Shown here: one piece after another, positions 1-11,149 of the stretch
How positions within the stretch are numbered: the first letter of the stretch is position 1
How the letters are laid out: every line of letters begins with the position of its first letter
Origin: Siphonodentalium dalli
Lineage: Eukaryota; Mollusca; Scaphopoda; Gadilida; Siphonodentaliidae
Assembly: GCA_032622095.1 (NCBI GenBank)
Contig: CP136062.1
Location: 39,866,918 to 39,930,917, forward strand
Length of the DNA stretch: 64,000 nt
Direction of reading: 5' to 3'
Made by a program: the position numbers and the translations under genes
The notes under the pieces: model-generated
Databases searched by the model: none
Told to the model about the DNA's origin: nothing
The model's input: only the letters and a program-made list of their open reading frames with translations

Positions 1-185
1 GGTATGGATGTTGTGAGTTTTGGTCACAGACCGTTTACTTGTGAGTTTAGTCAATATCCTCTCAAATTCGCCACCACCAGGCATGGGTTAAGGATCCGTA
101 AGATTTAATTTATCGAAATATCGAGGGCGGTCGGTCCTTTTCTGGCTACAGGGTGTCTGCTGGTAATAATGATGCCATACATTAA

Positions 186-3100
186 GGTATGGATATTGTC
201 AGTTTTGGTCACAGACCGTTTACTTGTGAGTTTAGTCAATATCCTCTCAAATTCGCCACCACCAGGCATGGGTTAAGGATCCGTAAGATTTAATTTACCG
301 AAATATCGAGGGCGGTCGGTCATTTTCTGGCTACAGGGTGTCTACTGGTTCTAATGATGCCATACATTAAGGTATGGATATAGTCAGTTTTGGTCACAGA
401 CCGTTTACTTGTGAGATTAGTCAATTTCCTCTCAAATTCGCCACCACCAGGCAAGGGTTAATAGTCCGTAAGATTTAATTTTATAGAAATATCGAGGGCG
501 GTCGGTCCTTTTATGGCTACAGGGTGTCTGCTGGTTCTAATGATGCCATACGTTAAGGTATGGATATTGTCAGTTTTGGTCACAGACCGTTTACTTGTGA
601 GATTAGTCAATATCCTCTCAAATTCGCCACCACCAGGCAAGGGTTAATAGTCCGTAAGATTTAATTTTATAGAAATATCGAGGGCGGTCGGTCCTTTTAT
701 GGCTACAGGGTGTCTGCTGGTTCAAATGATGCCATACATTAAGGTATGGATGTTGTCAGTTTTGGTCACAGACCGTTTACTTGTGAGTTTAGTCAATATC
801 CTCTCAAATTCGCCACCACCAGGCATGGGTTAAGGATCCGTAAGATTTAATTTATCGAAATATCGAGGGCGGTCGGTTCTTTTCTGGCTACAGGGTGTCT
901 GCTGGTTCTTATGATGCCATACATTAAGGTATGGATATAGTCAGTTTTGGTCACAGACCGTTTACTTGTGAGTTTAGTCAATATCCTCTCAAATTCGCCA
1001 CCACCAGTCATGGGTTAAGAGTCCGTAAGATTTAATTTATCGAAATATCGAGGGCGGTCGGTCCTTTTCTGCCTACAGGGTGTCTGCTGGTTCTAATGAT
1101 GCCATACATTAAGGTATGGATGTTGTGAGTTTTGGTCACAGACCGTTTACTTGTGAGATTAGTCAATATCCTCTCAAATTCGCCACCACCAGGCAAGGGT
1201 TAATAGTCCGTAAGATTTAATTTTATAGAAATATCGAGGGCGTTCGGTCCTTTTATGGCTACAGGGTGTCTGCTGGTTCAAATGATGCCATACATTAAGG
1301 TATGGATGTTGTCAGTTTTGGTCACAGACCGTTTACTTGTGAGTTTAGTCAATATCCTCTCAAATTCGCCACCACCAGTCATGGGTTAAGAGTCCGTAAG
1401 ATTTAATTTATCGAAATATCGAGGGCGGTCGGTCCTTTTATGGCTACAGGGTGTCTGCTGGCTCTAATGATGCCATACGTTAAGGTATGGATGTTGTGAG
1501 TTTTGGTCACAGACCGTTTACTTGTGAGATTAGTCAATATCCTCTCAAATTCGCCACCACCAGGCAAGGGTTAATAGTCCGTAAGATTTAATTTTATAGA
1601 AATATCGAGGGCGATCGGTCCTTTTATGGCTACAGGGTGTCTGCTGGTTCTAATGATGCCATACGTTAAGGTATGGATATTGTCAGTTTTGGTCACAGAC
1701 CGTTTACTTGTGAGATTAGTCCATATCCTCTCAAATTCGCCACCACCAGGCAAGGGTTAATAGTCCGTAAGATTTAATTTTATAGAAATATCGAGGGCGG
1801 TCGGTCCTTTTATGGCTACAGGGTGTCTGCTGGTTCAAATGATGCCATACATTAAGGTATGGATGTTGTCAGTTTTGGTCACAGACCGTTTACTTGTGAG
1901 TTTAGTCAATATCCTCTCAAATTCGCCACCACCAGTCATGGGTTAAGAGTCCGTAAGATTTAATTTATCGAAATATCGAGGGCGGTCGGTCCTTTTCTGC
2001 CTACAGGGTGTCTGCTGGTTCTAATGATGCCATACATTAAGGTATGGATGTTGTGAGTTTTGGTCACAGACCGTTTACTTGTGAGTTTAGTCAATATCCT
2101 CTCAAATTCGCCACCACCAGGCATGGGTTAAGGATCCGTAAGATTTAATTTATCGAAATATCGAGGGCGGTCGGTCCTTTTCTGCCTACAGGGTGTCTGC
2201 TGGTTCTAATGATGCCATACAGTAAGGTATGGATGTTGTGAGTTTTGGTCACAGACCGTTTACTTGTGAGTTTAGTCAATATCCTCTCAAATTCGCCACC
2301 ACCAGTCATGGGTTAAGAGTCCGTAAGATTTAATTTATCGACATATCGAGGTCGGTCGGTCCTTTTCTGCCTACAGGGTGTCTGCTGGTAATAATGATGC
2401 CATACATTAAGGTATGGATATTGTCAGTTTTGTTCACAGACCGTTTACTTGTGAGTTTAGTCAATATCCTCTCAAATTCGCCACCACCAGGCATGGGTTA
2501 AGGTTCCGTAAGATTTAATTTACCGAAATATCGAGGGCGGTCGGTTATTTTCTGGCTACAGGGTGTCTACTGGTTCTAATGATGCCATACATTAAGGTAT
2601 GGATATAGTCAGTTTTGGTCACAGACCGTTTACTTGTGAGATTAGTCAATTTCCTCTCAAATTCGCCACCACCAGGCAAGGGTTAATAGTCCGTAAGATT
2701 TAATTTTATAGAAATATCGAGGGCGGTCGGTCCTTTTATGGCTACAGGGTGTCTGCTGGTTCTAATGATGCCATACGTTAAGGTATGGATATTGTCAGTT
2801 TTGGTCACAGACCGTTTACTTGTGAGATTAGTCAATATCCTCTCAAATTCGCCACCACCAGGCAAGGGTTAATAGTCCGTAAGATTTAATTTTATAGAAA
2901 TATCGAGGGCGGTCGGTCCTTTTATGGCTACAGGGTGTCTGCTGGTTCAAATGATGCCATACATTAAGGTATGGATGTTGTCAGTTTTGGTCACAGACCG
3001 TTTACTTGTGAGTTTAGTCAATATCCTCTCAAATTCGCCACCACCAGGCATGGGTTAAGGATCCGTAAGATTTAATTTATCGAAATATCGAGGGCGGTCG

Positions 3101-3660
3101 GTTCTTTTCTGGCTACAGGGTGTCTGCTGGTTCTTATGATGCCATACATTAAGGTATGGATATAGTCAGTTTTGGTCACAGACCGTTTACTTGTGAGTTT
3201 AGTCAATATCCTCTCAAATTCGCCACCACCAGTCATGGGTTAAGAGTCCGTAAGATTTAATTTATCGAAATATCGAGGGCGGTCGGTCCTTTTCTGCCTA
3301 CAGGGTGTCTGCTGGTTCTAATGATGCCATACATTAAGGTATGGATGTTGTGAGTTTTGGTCACAGACCGTTTACTTGTGAGATTAGTCAATATCCTCTC
3401 AAATTCGCCACCACCAGGCAAGGGTTAATAGTCCGTAAGATTTAATTTTATAGAAATATCGAGGGCGTTCGGTCCTTTTATGGCTACAGGGTGTCTGCTG
3501 GTTCAAATGATGCCATACATTAAGGTATGGATGTTGTCAGTTTTGGTCACAGACCGTTTACTTGTGAGTTTAGTCAATATCCTCTCAAATTCGCCACCAC
3601 CAGTCATGGGTTAAGAGTCCGTAAGATTTAATTTATCGAAATATCGAGGGCGGTCGGTCC
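186..3660 (+). repeat. Satellite higher-order repeat, 12-mer, period 2225 bp
   Basis: Private variants recur at a displacement of exactly 2225 bp. The CGTTCGG variant lies at 1241 and 3466. The TTTACCG plus GTCTACTGG monomer lies at 186 and 2411. The GATATAGTC/GAGATT/CAATTTCC monomer lies at 371 and 2596. Twelve monomers fit this displacement. The match holds from about 186 to 1435 against 2411 to 3660. After that the copies part: the first copy has CTTTTATGGC and the second CTTTTCTGCC. Only about 1.25 kb of the second copy is therefore preserved. This indicates a block duplication by unequal exchange, not monomer-by-monomer spread. Confidence 0.85.
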
Positions 3661-3840
3661 TTTTCTGCCTACAGGGTGTCTGCTGGTTCTAATGATGCCA
3701 TACATTAAGGTATGGATGTTGTGAGTTTTGGTCACAGACCGTTTAGTTGTGAGTTTAGTCAATATCCTCTCAAATTCGCCTCCACCAGGCATGGGTTAAG
3801 GATCCGTAAGATTTAATTTATCGAAATATCGAGGGCCGTC

Positions 3841-6800
3841 GGGCCTTTTCTGGCTACAGGGTGTCTGCTGGTAATAATGATGCCATACATTAAGGTATGG
3901 ATATTGTCAGTTTTGGTCACAGACCGTTTACTTGTGAGTTTAGTCAATATCCTCTCAAATTCGCCACCACCAGGCATGGGTTAAGGATCCGTAAGATTTA
4001 ATTTATCGAAATATCGAGGGCGGTCGGTTCTTTTCTGGCTACAGGGTGTCTGCTGGTAATAATGATGCCATACATTAAGGTATGGATATAGTCAGTTTTG
4101 GTCACAGACCGTTTACTTGTGAGTTTAGTCAATATCCTCTCAAATTCGCCACCACCAGTCATGGGTTAAGAGTCCGTAAGATTTAATTTATCGACATATC
4201 GAGGGCGGTCGGTCCTTTTCTGCCTACAGGGTGTCTGCTGGTTCTAATGATGCCATACATTAAGGTATGGATGTTGTGAGTTTTGGTCACAGACCGTTTA
4301 CTTGTGAGTTTAGTCAATATCCTCTCAAATTCGCCACCACCAGGCATGGGTTAAGGATCCGTAAGATTTAATTTATCGAAATATCGAGGGCGGTCGGTCC
4401 TTTTCTGGCTACAGGGTGTCTGCTGGTAATAATGATGCCATACATTAAGGTATGGATATTGTCACTTTTGGTCACAGACCGTTTACTTGTGAGTTTAGTC
4501 AATATCCTCTCAAATTCGCCACCACCAGGCATGGGTTAAGGATCCGTAAGATTTAATTTATCGAAATATCGAGGGCGGTCGGTCCTTTTCTGGCTACAGG
4601 GTGTCTGCTGGTTTTAATGATGCCATACATTAAGGTATGGATATTTTCAGTTTTGGTCACAGACCGTTTACTTGTGAGTTTAGTCAACATCCTCTCAAAT
4701 TCGCCACCACCAGGCAAGGGTTAATAGTCCGTAAGATTTAATTTTATAGAAATATCGAGGGCGGTCTGTCCTTTTATGGCTACAGGGTGTCTGCTGGTTC
4801 TAATGATGCCATACGTTAAGGTATGGATATTGTCAGTTTTGGTCACAGACCGTTTACTTGTGAGATTAGTCAATATCCTCTCAAATTCGCCACCACCAGG
4901 CAAGGGTTAATAGTCCGTAAGATTTAATTTTATAGAAATATCGAGGGCGGTCGGTCCTTTTATGGCTACAGGGTGTCTGCTGGTTCTAATGATGCCATAC
5001 ATTAAGGTATGGATATAGTCAGTTTTGGTCACAGACCGTTTACTTGTGAGTTTAGTCAATATCCTCTCAAATTCGCCACCACCAGGCAAGGGTTAATAGT
5101 CCGTAAGATTTAATTTTATAGAAATATCGAGGGCGGTCGGTCCTTTTATGGCTACAGGGTGTCTGCTGGTTCTAAAGATGCCATACGTTAAGGTATAGAT
5201 ATTGTCAGTTTTGGTCACAGACCGTTTACTTGTGAGATTAGTCAATTTCCTCTCAAATTCGCCACCACCAGGCAAGGGTTAATAGTCCGTAAGATTTAAT
5301 TTTATAGAAATATCGAGGGCGGTCGGTCCTTTTATGGCTACAGGGTGTCTGCTGGTTCTAATGATGCCATACGTTAAGGTATGGATATTGTCAGTTTTGG
5401 TCACAGACCGTTTACTTGTGAGATTAGTCAATATCCTCTCAAATTCGCCACCACCAGGCAAGTGTTAATAGTCCGTAAGATTTAATTTTATAGAAATATC
5501 GTGGGCGGTCGGTCCTTTTATGGCTACAGGGTGTCTGCTGGTTCAAATGATGCCATACATTAAGGTATGGATGTTGTGAGTTTTGGTCACAGACCGTTTA
5601 CTTGTGAGTTTAGTCAATATCCTCTCAAATTCGCCACCACCAGTCATGGGTTAAGAGTCCGTAAGATTTAATTTATCGAAATATCGAGGGCGGTCGTCCT
5701 TTTCTGCCTACAGGGTGTCTGCTGGTTCTAATGATGCCATACATTAAGGTATGGATGTTGTGAGTTTTGGTCACAGACCGTTTACTTGTGAGTTTAGTCA
5801 ATATCCTCTCAAATTCGCCACCACCAGGCTTGGGTTAAGGATCCGTAAGATTTAATTTATCGAAATATCGAGGGCGGTCGGGCCTTTTCTGGCTACAGGG
5901 TGTCTGCTGGTAATAATGATGCCATACATTAAGGTATGGATATTGTCAGTTTTGGTCACAGACCGTTTACTTGTGAGTTTAGTCAATATCCTCTCAAATT
6001 CGCCACCACCAGGCATGGGTTAAGGATCCGTAAGATTTAATTTATCGAAATATCGAGGGCGGTCGGTCCTTTTCTGGCTACAGGGTGTCTGCTGGTAATA
6101 ATGATGCCATATATTAAGGTATGGATATTGTCAGTTTTGGTCACAGACCGTTTACTTGTGAGTTTAGTCAATATCCTCTCAAATTCGCCACCACCAGGCA
6201 TGGGTTAAGGAACCGTAAGATTTAATTTTATAGAAATATCGAGGGCAGTCGGTCTTTTTCTGGCTACAGGGTGTCTGCTGGTTCTAATGATGCCATACAT
6301 TAAGGTATGGATATAGTCAGTTTTGGTCACAGACCGTTTACTTGTGAGTTTAGTCAATATCCTCTCAAATTCGCCACCACCAGTCATGGGTTAAGAGTCC
6401 GTAAGATTTAATTTATCGAAATATCGAGGGCGGTCGGTCCTTTTCTGCCTACAGGGTGTCTGCTGGTTCTAATGATGCTATACAGTAAGGTATGGATGTT
6501 GTGAGTTTTGGTCACAGACCGTTTACTTGTGAGTTTAGTCAATATCCTCTCAAATTCGCCACCACCAGTCATGGGTTAAGAGTCCGTAAGATTTAATTTA
6601 TCGACATATCGAGGGCGGTCGGTCCTTTTCTGCCTACAGGGTGTCTGCTGGTTCTAATGATGCTATACAGTAAGGTATGGATGTTGTGAGTTTTGGTCAC
6701 AGACCGTTTACTTGTGAGTTTAGTCCTTATCCTCTCAAATTCGCCACCACCAGGCATGGGTTAAGGATCCGTAAGATTTAATTTATAGAAATATCGAGGG

Positions 6801-9530
6801 CGGTCGGTCCTTTTCTGGCTACAGGGTGTCTGCTGGTAATAATGATGCCATACATTAAGGTATGGATATTGTCACTTTTGGTCACAGACCGTTTACTTGT
6901 GAGTTTAGTCAATATCCTCTCAAATTCGCCACCACCAGGCATGGGTTAAGGATCCGTAAGATTTAATTTATCGAAATATCGAGGGCGGTCGGTCCTTTTC
7001 TGGCTACAGGGTGTCTGCTGGTTCTAATGATGCCATACATTAAGGTATGGATATAGTCAGTTTTGGTCACAGACCGTTTACTTGTGAGTTTAGTCAATAT
7101 CCTCTCAAATTCGCCACCACCAGGCAAGGGTTAATAGTCCGTAAGATTTAATTTTATAGAAATATCGAGGGCTGTCGGTCCTTTTATGGCTACAGGGTGT
7201 CTGCTGGTTCTAATGATGCCATACGTTAAGGTATGGATATTGTCAGTTTTTGTCACAGACCGTTTAATTGTGAGATTAGTCAATATCCTCTCAAATTCGC
7301 CACCACCAGGCAAGGGTTAATAGTCCGTAAGATTTAATTTTATAGAAATATCGAGGGCGGTCGGTCCTTTTATGGCTACAGGGTGTCTGCTGGTTCTAAT
7401 GATGCCATACGTTAAGGTATGGATATTGTCAGTTTTGGTCACAGACCGTTTACTTGTGAGATTAGTCAATATCCTCTCAAATTCGCCACCACCAGGCAAG
7501 GGTTAATAGTCCGTAAGATTTAATTTTATAGAAATATCGAGGGCGGTCGGTCCTTTTATGGCTACAGGGTGTCTGCTGGTTCAAATGATGCCATACATTA
7601 AGGTATGGATGTTGTCAGTTTTGGTCACAGACCGTTTACTTGTGAGTTTAGTCAATATCCTCTCAAATTCGCCACCACCAGTCATGGGTTAAGAGTCCGT
7701 AAGATTTAATTTATCGAAATATCGAGGGCGGTCGTCCTTTTCTGCCTACAGGGTGTCTGCTGGTTCTAATGATGCCATACATTAAGGTAGGGATGTTGTG
7801 AGTTTTGGTCACAGACCGTTTACTTGTGAGTTTAGTCAATATCCTCTCAAATTCGCCACCACCAGGCATGGGTTAAGGATCCGTAAGATTTAATTTATCG
7901 AAATATCGAGGGCGGTCGGGCTTTTCTGGCTACAGGGTGTCTGCTGGTAATTATGATGCCATACATTAAGGTATGGATATTGTCAGTTTTGGTCACAGAC
8001 CGTTTACTTGTGAGTTTAGTCAATATCCTCTCAAATTCGCCACCACCAGGCATGGGTTAAGGATCCGTAAGATTTAATTTATCGAAATATCGAGGGCGGT
8101 CGGTTCTTTTCTGGCTACAGGGTGTCTGCTGGTAATAATGATGCCATACATTAAGGTATGGATATTGTCAGTTTTGGTCACAGACCGTTTACTTGTGAGT
8201 TTAGTCAATATCCTCTCAAATTCGCCACCACCAGGCATGGGTTAAGGATCCGTAAGATTTAATTTTATAGAAATATCGAGGGCAGTCGGTCTTTTTCTGG
8301 CTACAGGGTGTCTGCTGGTTCTAATGATGCCATACATTAAGGTATGGATATAGTCAGTTTTGGTCACAGACCGTTTACTTGTGAGTTTAGTCAATATCCT
8401 CTCAAATTCGCCACCACCAGTCATGGGTTAAGAGTCCGTAAGATTTAATTTATAGAAATATCGAGGGCGGTCGGTCCTTTTCTGCCTACAGGGTGTCTGC
8501 TGGTTCTAATGATGCCATACAGTAAGGTATGGATGTTGTGAGTTTTGGGCACAGACCGTTTACTTGTGAGTTTAGTCAATATCCTCTCAAATTCGCCACC
8601 ACCAGTCATGGGTTAAGAGTCCGTAAGATTTAATTTATCGACATATCGAGGGCGGTCGGTCCTTTTCTGCCTACAGGGTGTCTGCTGGTTCTAATGATGC
8701 CATACATTAAGGTATGGATGTTGTGAGTTTTGGTCACAGACCGTTTACTTGTGAGTTTAGTCAATATCCTCTCAAATTCGCCACCACCAGGCATGGGTTA
8801 AGGATCCGTAAGATTTAATTTATCGAAATATCGAGGGCGGTCGGTCCTTTTCTGGCTACAGGGTGTCTGCTGGTAATAATGATGCCATACATTAAGGTAT
8901 GGATATTGTCAGTTTTGGTCACAGACCGTTTACTTGTGAGTTTAGTCAATATCCTCTCAAATTCGCCACCACCAGGCATGGGTTAAGGATCCGTAAGATT
9001 TAATTCATCGAAATATCGAGGGCGGTCGGTCCTTTTCTGGCTACATGGTGTCTGCTGGTTCTAATGATGCCATACATTAAGGTATGGATATAGTCAGTTT
9101 TGGTCACAGACCGTTTACTTGTGAGTTTAGTCAATATCCTCTCAAATTCGCCACCACCAGGCAAGGGTTAATAGTCCGTAAGATTTAATTTTATAGAAAT
9201 ATCGAGGGCGGTCGGTCCTTTTATGGCTACAGGGTGTCTGCTGGTTCTAATGATGCCATACGTTAAGGTATGGATATTGTCAGTTTTGGTCACAGACCGT
9301 TTACATGTGAGATTAGTCAATATCCTCTCAAATTCGCCACCACCAGGCAAGGGTTAATAGTCCGTAAGATTTAATTTTATAGAAATATCGAGGGCGGTCG
9401 GTCCTTTTATGGCTACAGGGTGTCTGCTGGTTCAAATGATGCCATACATTAAGGTATGGATGTTGTCAGTTTTGGTCACAGACCGTTTACTTGTGAGTTT
9501 AGTCAATATCCTCTCAAATTCGCCACCACC
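3841..9530 (+). repeat. Satellite higher-order repeat, 11-mer, period 2037-2039 bp, about three copies
   Basis: The rare GTCGGGC variant starts near 3841, 5880 and 7917, spaced 2039 and 2037 bp. A class B-like monomer whose minus-strand frame begins MTGGGEFER and contains VARKRP lies at 6205-6387 and 8242-8424, displacement 2037. Class B pairs at 5093/7131, 5279/7317 and 7131/9168 repeat at 2037-2038. A two-base shortening to GGTCGTCC occurs near 5694 and 7732. These shared private variants define an 11-monomer unit, one monomer shorter than the unit to the left. The right limit is approximate: from about 9540 the monomers no longer match the previous copy. Confidence 0.82.
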
Positions 9531-10280
9531 AGGCATGGGTTAAGAGTCCGTAAGATTTAATTTAGCGAAATATCGAGGGCGGTCGGTCATTTTCTGGTTA
9601 CAGGGTGTCTGCTGGTTCTAATGATCCCATACATTAAGGTATGGATATTTTCAGTTTTGGTCACAGACCGTTTACTTGTGAGTTTAGTCAATATCCTCTC
9701 AAATTCGCCACCACCAGGCATGGGTTAAGGATACGTAAGATTTAATTTATCGAAATATCGAGGGCGGTCGGTCCTTTTCTGGCTACAGGGTGTCTGCTGG
9801 TTCTAATGATGTCATACATTAAGCTATGGATATTGTCACTTTTGGTCACAGACCGTTTACTTGTGAGTTTATATATCCTCTGAAATTCGCCACCACCAGT
9901 CATGGGTTAAGAGTCCGTAAGATTTAATTTATAGAAATATCGAGGGCGGTCGGTCCTTTTCTGCCTACAGGGTATCTGCTGGTTATAATGGTGACATATA
10001 CTGAGGTATGGATGTTGTCAGTTTGGGTCACAGACCGTTTACTTGTGAGTTTAGTCAATATCCTCTCAAATTCGCCACCACCAGGCATGGGTTAAGGATC
10101 CGTAAGATTTTATTTATCGAAATATCGAGGGCGGTCGGTCATTTTCTGGTTACAGGGTGTCTTCTGGTTCTAATGATGCCATACATTAAGGTATGGATAT
10201 TGTCAGTTTTGGTCACAGACCGTTTACTTATGAGTTTAGTCAATATCCTCTCAAATTCGCCACCACCATGCAGGCATGGG

Positions 10281-10299
10281 TTAACTCATTCAGTTCCAG
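10281..10299 (+). repeat. Left TTAA target duplication and terminal inverted repeat
   Basis: TTAA at 10281-10284 is followed by the 15-bp terminal repeat at 10285-10299. The TTAA belongs to the satellite motif CATGGGTTAAG, which occurs once in nearly every monomer. Confidence 0.85.
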
Positions 10300-11059
10300 G
10301 TTGCCTGAAGATAACCGATAATTGCGTGTCAGGTTTCTTGTCAGCTTTGTGGTGTATTTTCTTTTCGTTTTGGCACGTGGAGCTGCTGCGTCAATGACAT
10401 ATGTTGGGTCATCGGAGGAAGCATGTGACAATTCCATCTAATAAAGTGCTCCGACGAGCCCATAACTACCAGTGAGATATCTTATAACATGTAAGAGCAA
10501 TCAGTTGACAGTTTTTTCTATAGTATATTTGCATTGCGATTTGGCGAACCTCGTTAGGTACAGACTTTGATTGACATAAAGTGCAAGTTGCCCGAATCAG
10601 CGTTCCTCGGTCGTTTAGCGTCAATCCATGTGTACAATGGACCAGGGCATGCATGACTTGACTGTAATCACCTTTTACGCCGTCAAAATCGGTTTCCAAT
10701 TAACAGATATGTACGCTGTATGCGCTGACCTCCAATGTTGAACCCTACAAGCCACGCCCACAAATCACATCAATTTTCACCACCTTTATTCAGACGGATC
10801 TAGCTCCTAAACGCCTCAATGTGCGGGGCTGCCAGATACGACAGTTTATCGGAGAAATCCCCGGCTACACCACTATGTACACGATTAATTTACGCGTATA
10901 AGCATACCCCCACCCATAACAGGTCCCAAAATATGACGTGTAGGTCGCAGTGTTTAAAACGGAAGCACCAGGATTGAAATCACTATCTTTTTCGCCCACC
11001 AGACCATGTATTTAAATGAGATGGCGCGACGTGTTATCACGTCGCCGGCACTGAATGAG
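10285..11059. mobile_element. 775-bp TTAA-class (piggyBac-like) non-autonomous DNA transposon
   Basis: The element is flanked by TTAA at 10281-10284 and 11060-11063. Its ends are inverted repeats: the left end reads CTCATTCAGTTCCAG and the right end, reverse-complemented, reads CTCATTCAGTGCCGG, so 13 of 15 bases match and the first 10 are perfect. Deleting the element and one TTAA restores a continuous satellite monomer, which proves an insertion. TTAA target duplications are characteristic of piggyBac elements and also of Kolobok, so the superfamily is inferred; the terminal pattern looks more piggyBac-like. The interior is unrelated to either repeat. It holds only short minus-strand frames (77 residues at 10466-10699 and 65 residues at 10240-10437, the second running out into the satellite), with no DDE transposase motif that I recognise. 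It is therefore either a MITE or a heavily deleted copy depending on transposase supplied elsewhere. Confidence 0.82.
11026..11045. repeat. Subterminal palindrome of the TTAA element
   Basis: GCGACGTG, a TTAT loop and CACGTCGC form a perfect 8-bp inverted repeat that abuts the right terminal repeat. I found no equivalent palindrome at the left end. Subterminal repeats in this class of element often serve as transposase binding sites, but that role is inferred here. Confidence 0.7.
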
Positions 11060-11063
11060 TTAA
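11045..11063 (-). repeat. Right terminal inverted repeat and TTAA target duplication
   Basis: The right end reads CCGGCACTGAATGAG followed by TTAA at 11060-11063. Its reverse complement matches the left end at 13 of 15 positions, with mismatches at positions 11 and 14. Satellite sequence resumes immediately. Confidence 0.85.
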
Positions 11064-11149
11064 GAGTCTGTAAGATTTAATTTTGTCGCCGTTCGGTTCT
11101 TTTCTCGTTACATGATGTCTGCTGGTTCTAATAATGCCATACACTATAA

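Larger units (their letters stand above)
1..10284 (+). repeat. 185/186-bp satellite DNA array, about 55.5 monomers
   Basis: Monomers start with GGTATGGAT at 1, 186, 371, 557, 743, 928, 1113, 1299, 1484, 1670, 1856, 2041, 2226, 2411 and so on to 9638, 9823, 10005 and 10190. All are head to tail, and the left end runs out of the window. Three classes recur. Class A (185 bp) has GGCATGGGTTAAGGATCC and CTTTTCTGGC. Class B (186 bp) has GGCAAGGGTTAATAGTCC, TTTTATAG and CTTTTATGGC. Class C (185 bp) has GTCATGGGTTAAGAGTCC and CTTTTCTGCC. Differences between neighbours are mostly single substitutions. The last monomers (9823, 182 bp; 10005; 10190) are more divergent than the interior, as expected near an array edge. 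The nucleosome-scale period fits a pericentromeric or heterochromatic satellite, but location is inference. No gene lies in this stretch; short open frames in it are by-products of the repeat. Confidence 0.97.
10190..11149 (+). repeat. Satellite monomer split by a transposon insertion
   Basis: The monomer starting at 10190 is intact to GGGTTAA at 10278-10284. It resumes after the inserted element with TTAAGAGTCTGTAAGATTT from 11060 and ends just before the next monomer start at 11150. The two parts (95 and 86 bp) add up to 181 bp, close to the 185-bp norm. The joined context matches intact class C monomers elsewhere, for example near 1011 and 9901. The left part has an unusual ATGCAG insertion before GCATGGG that is shared with the next monomer at about 11219, so it is a variant of the array edge. 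Confidence 0.88.

Noticed and set aside
458-9350. Twelve near-identical 60-residue minus-strand open frames
   Set aside because: They coincide with class B-type satellite monomers (186 bp, exactly 62 codons) and stop at the same place in each. Differences among them are ordinary satellite variants, with no promoter or splice context and no known domain.
1-10284. CENP-B box in the satellite
   Set aside because: The closest match, around TATCGAAATATCGAGGG, fails at about three of the nine essential positions, so no CENP-B site can be claimed.
1-10284. Hammerhead ribozyme in the satellite monomer
   Set aside because: I looked for CTGANGA and a paired GAAA core on both strands; the conserved core is absent.
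10008-10397. 129-residue plus-strand frame
   Set aside because: It reads through two edge satellite monomers and into the transposon, where edge mutations removed the usual stops. It is not a gene.
10240-10437. 65-residue minus-strand frame with a basic stretch
   Set aside because: It starts inside the TTAA element and runs through the terminal repeat into the satellite, so it cannot be an intact ancestral coding sequence. No domain is recognised.
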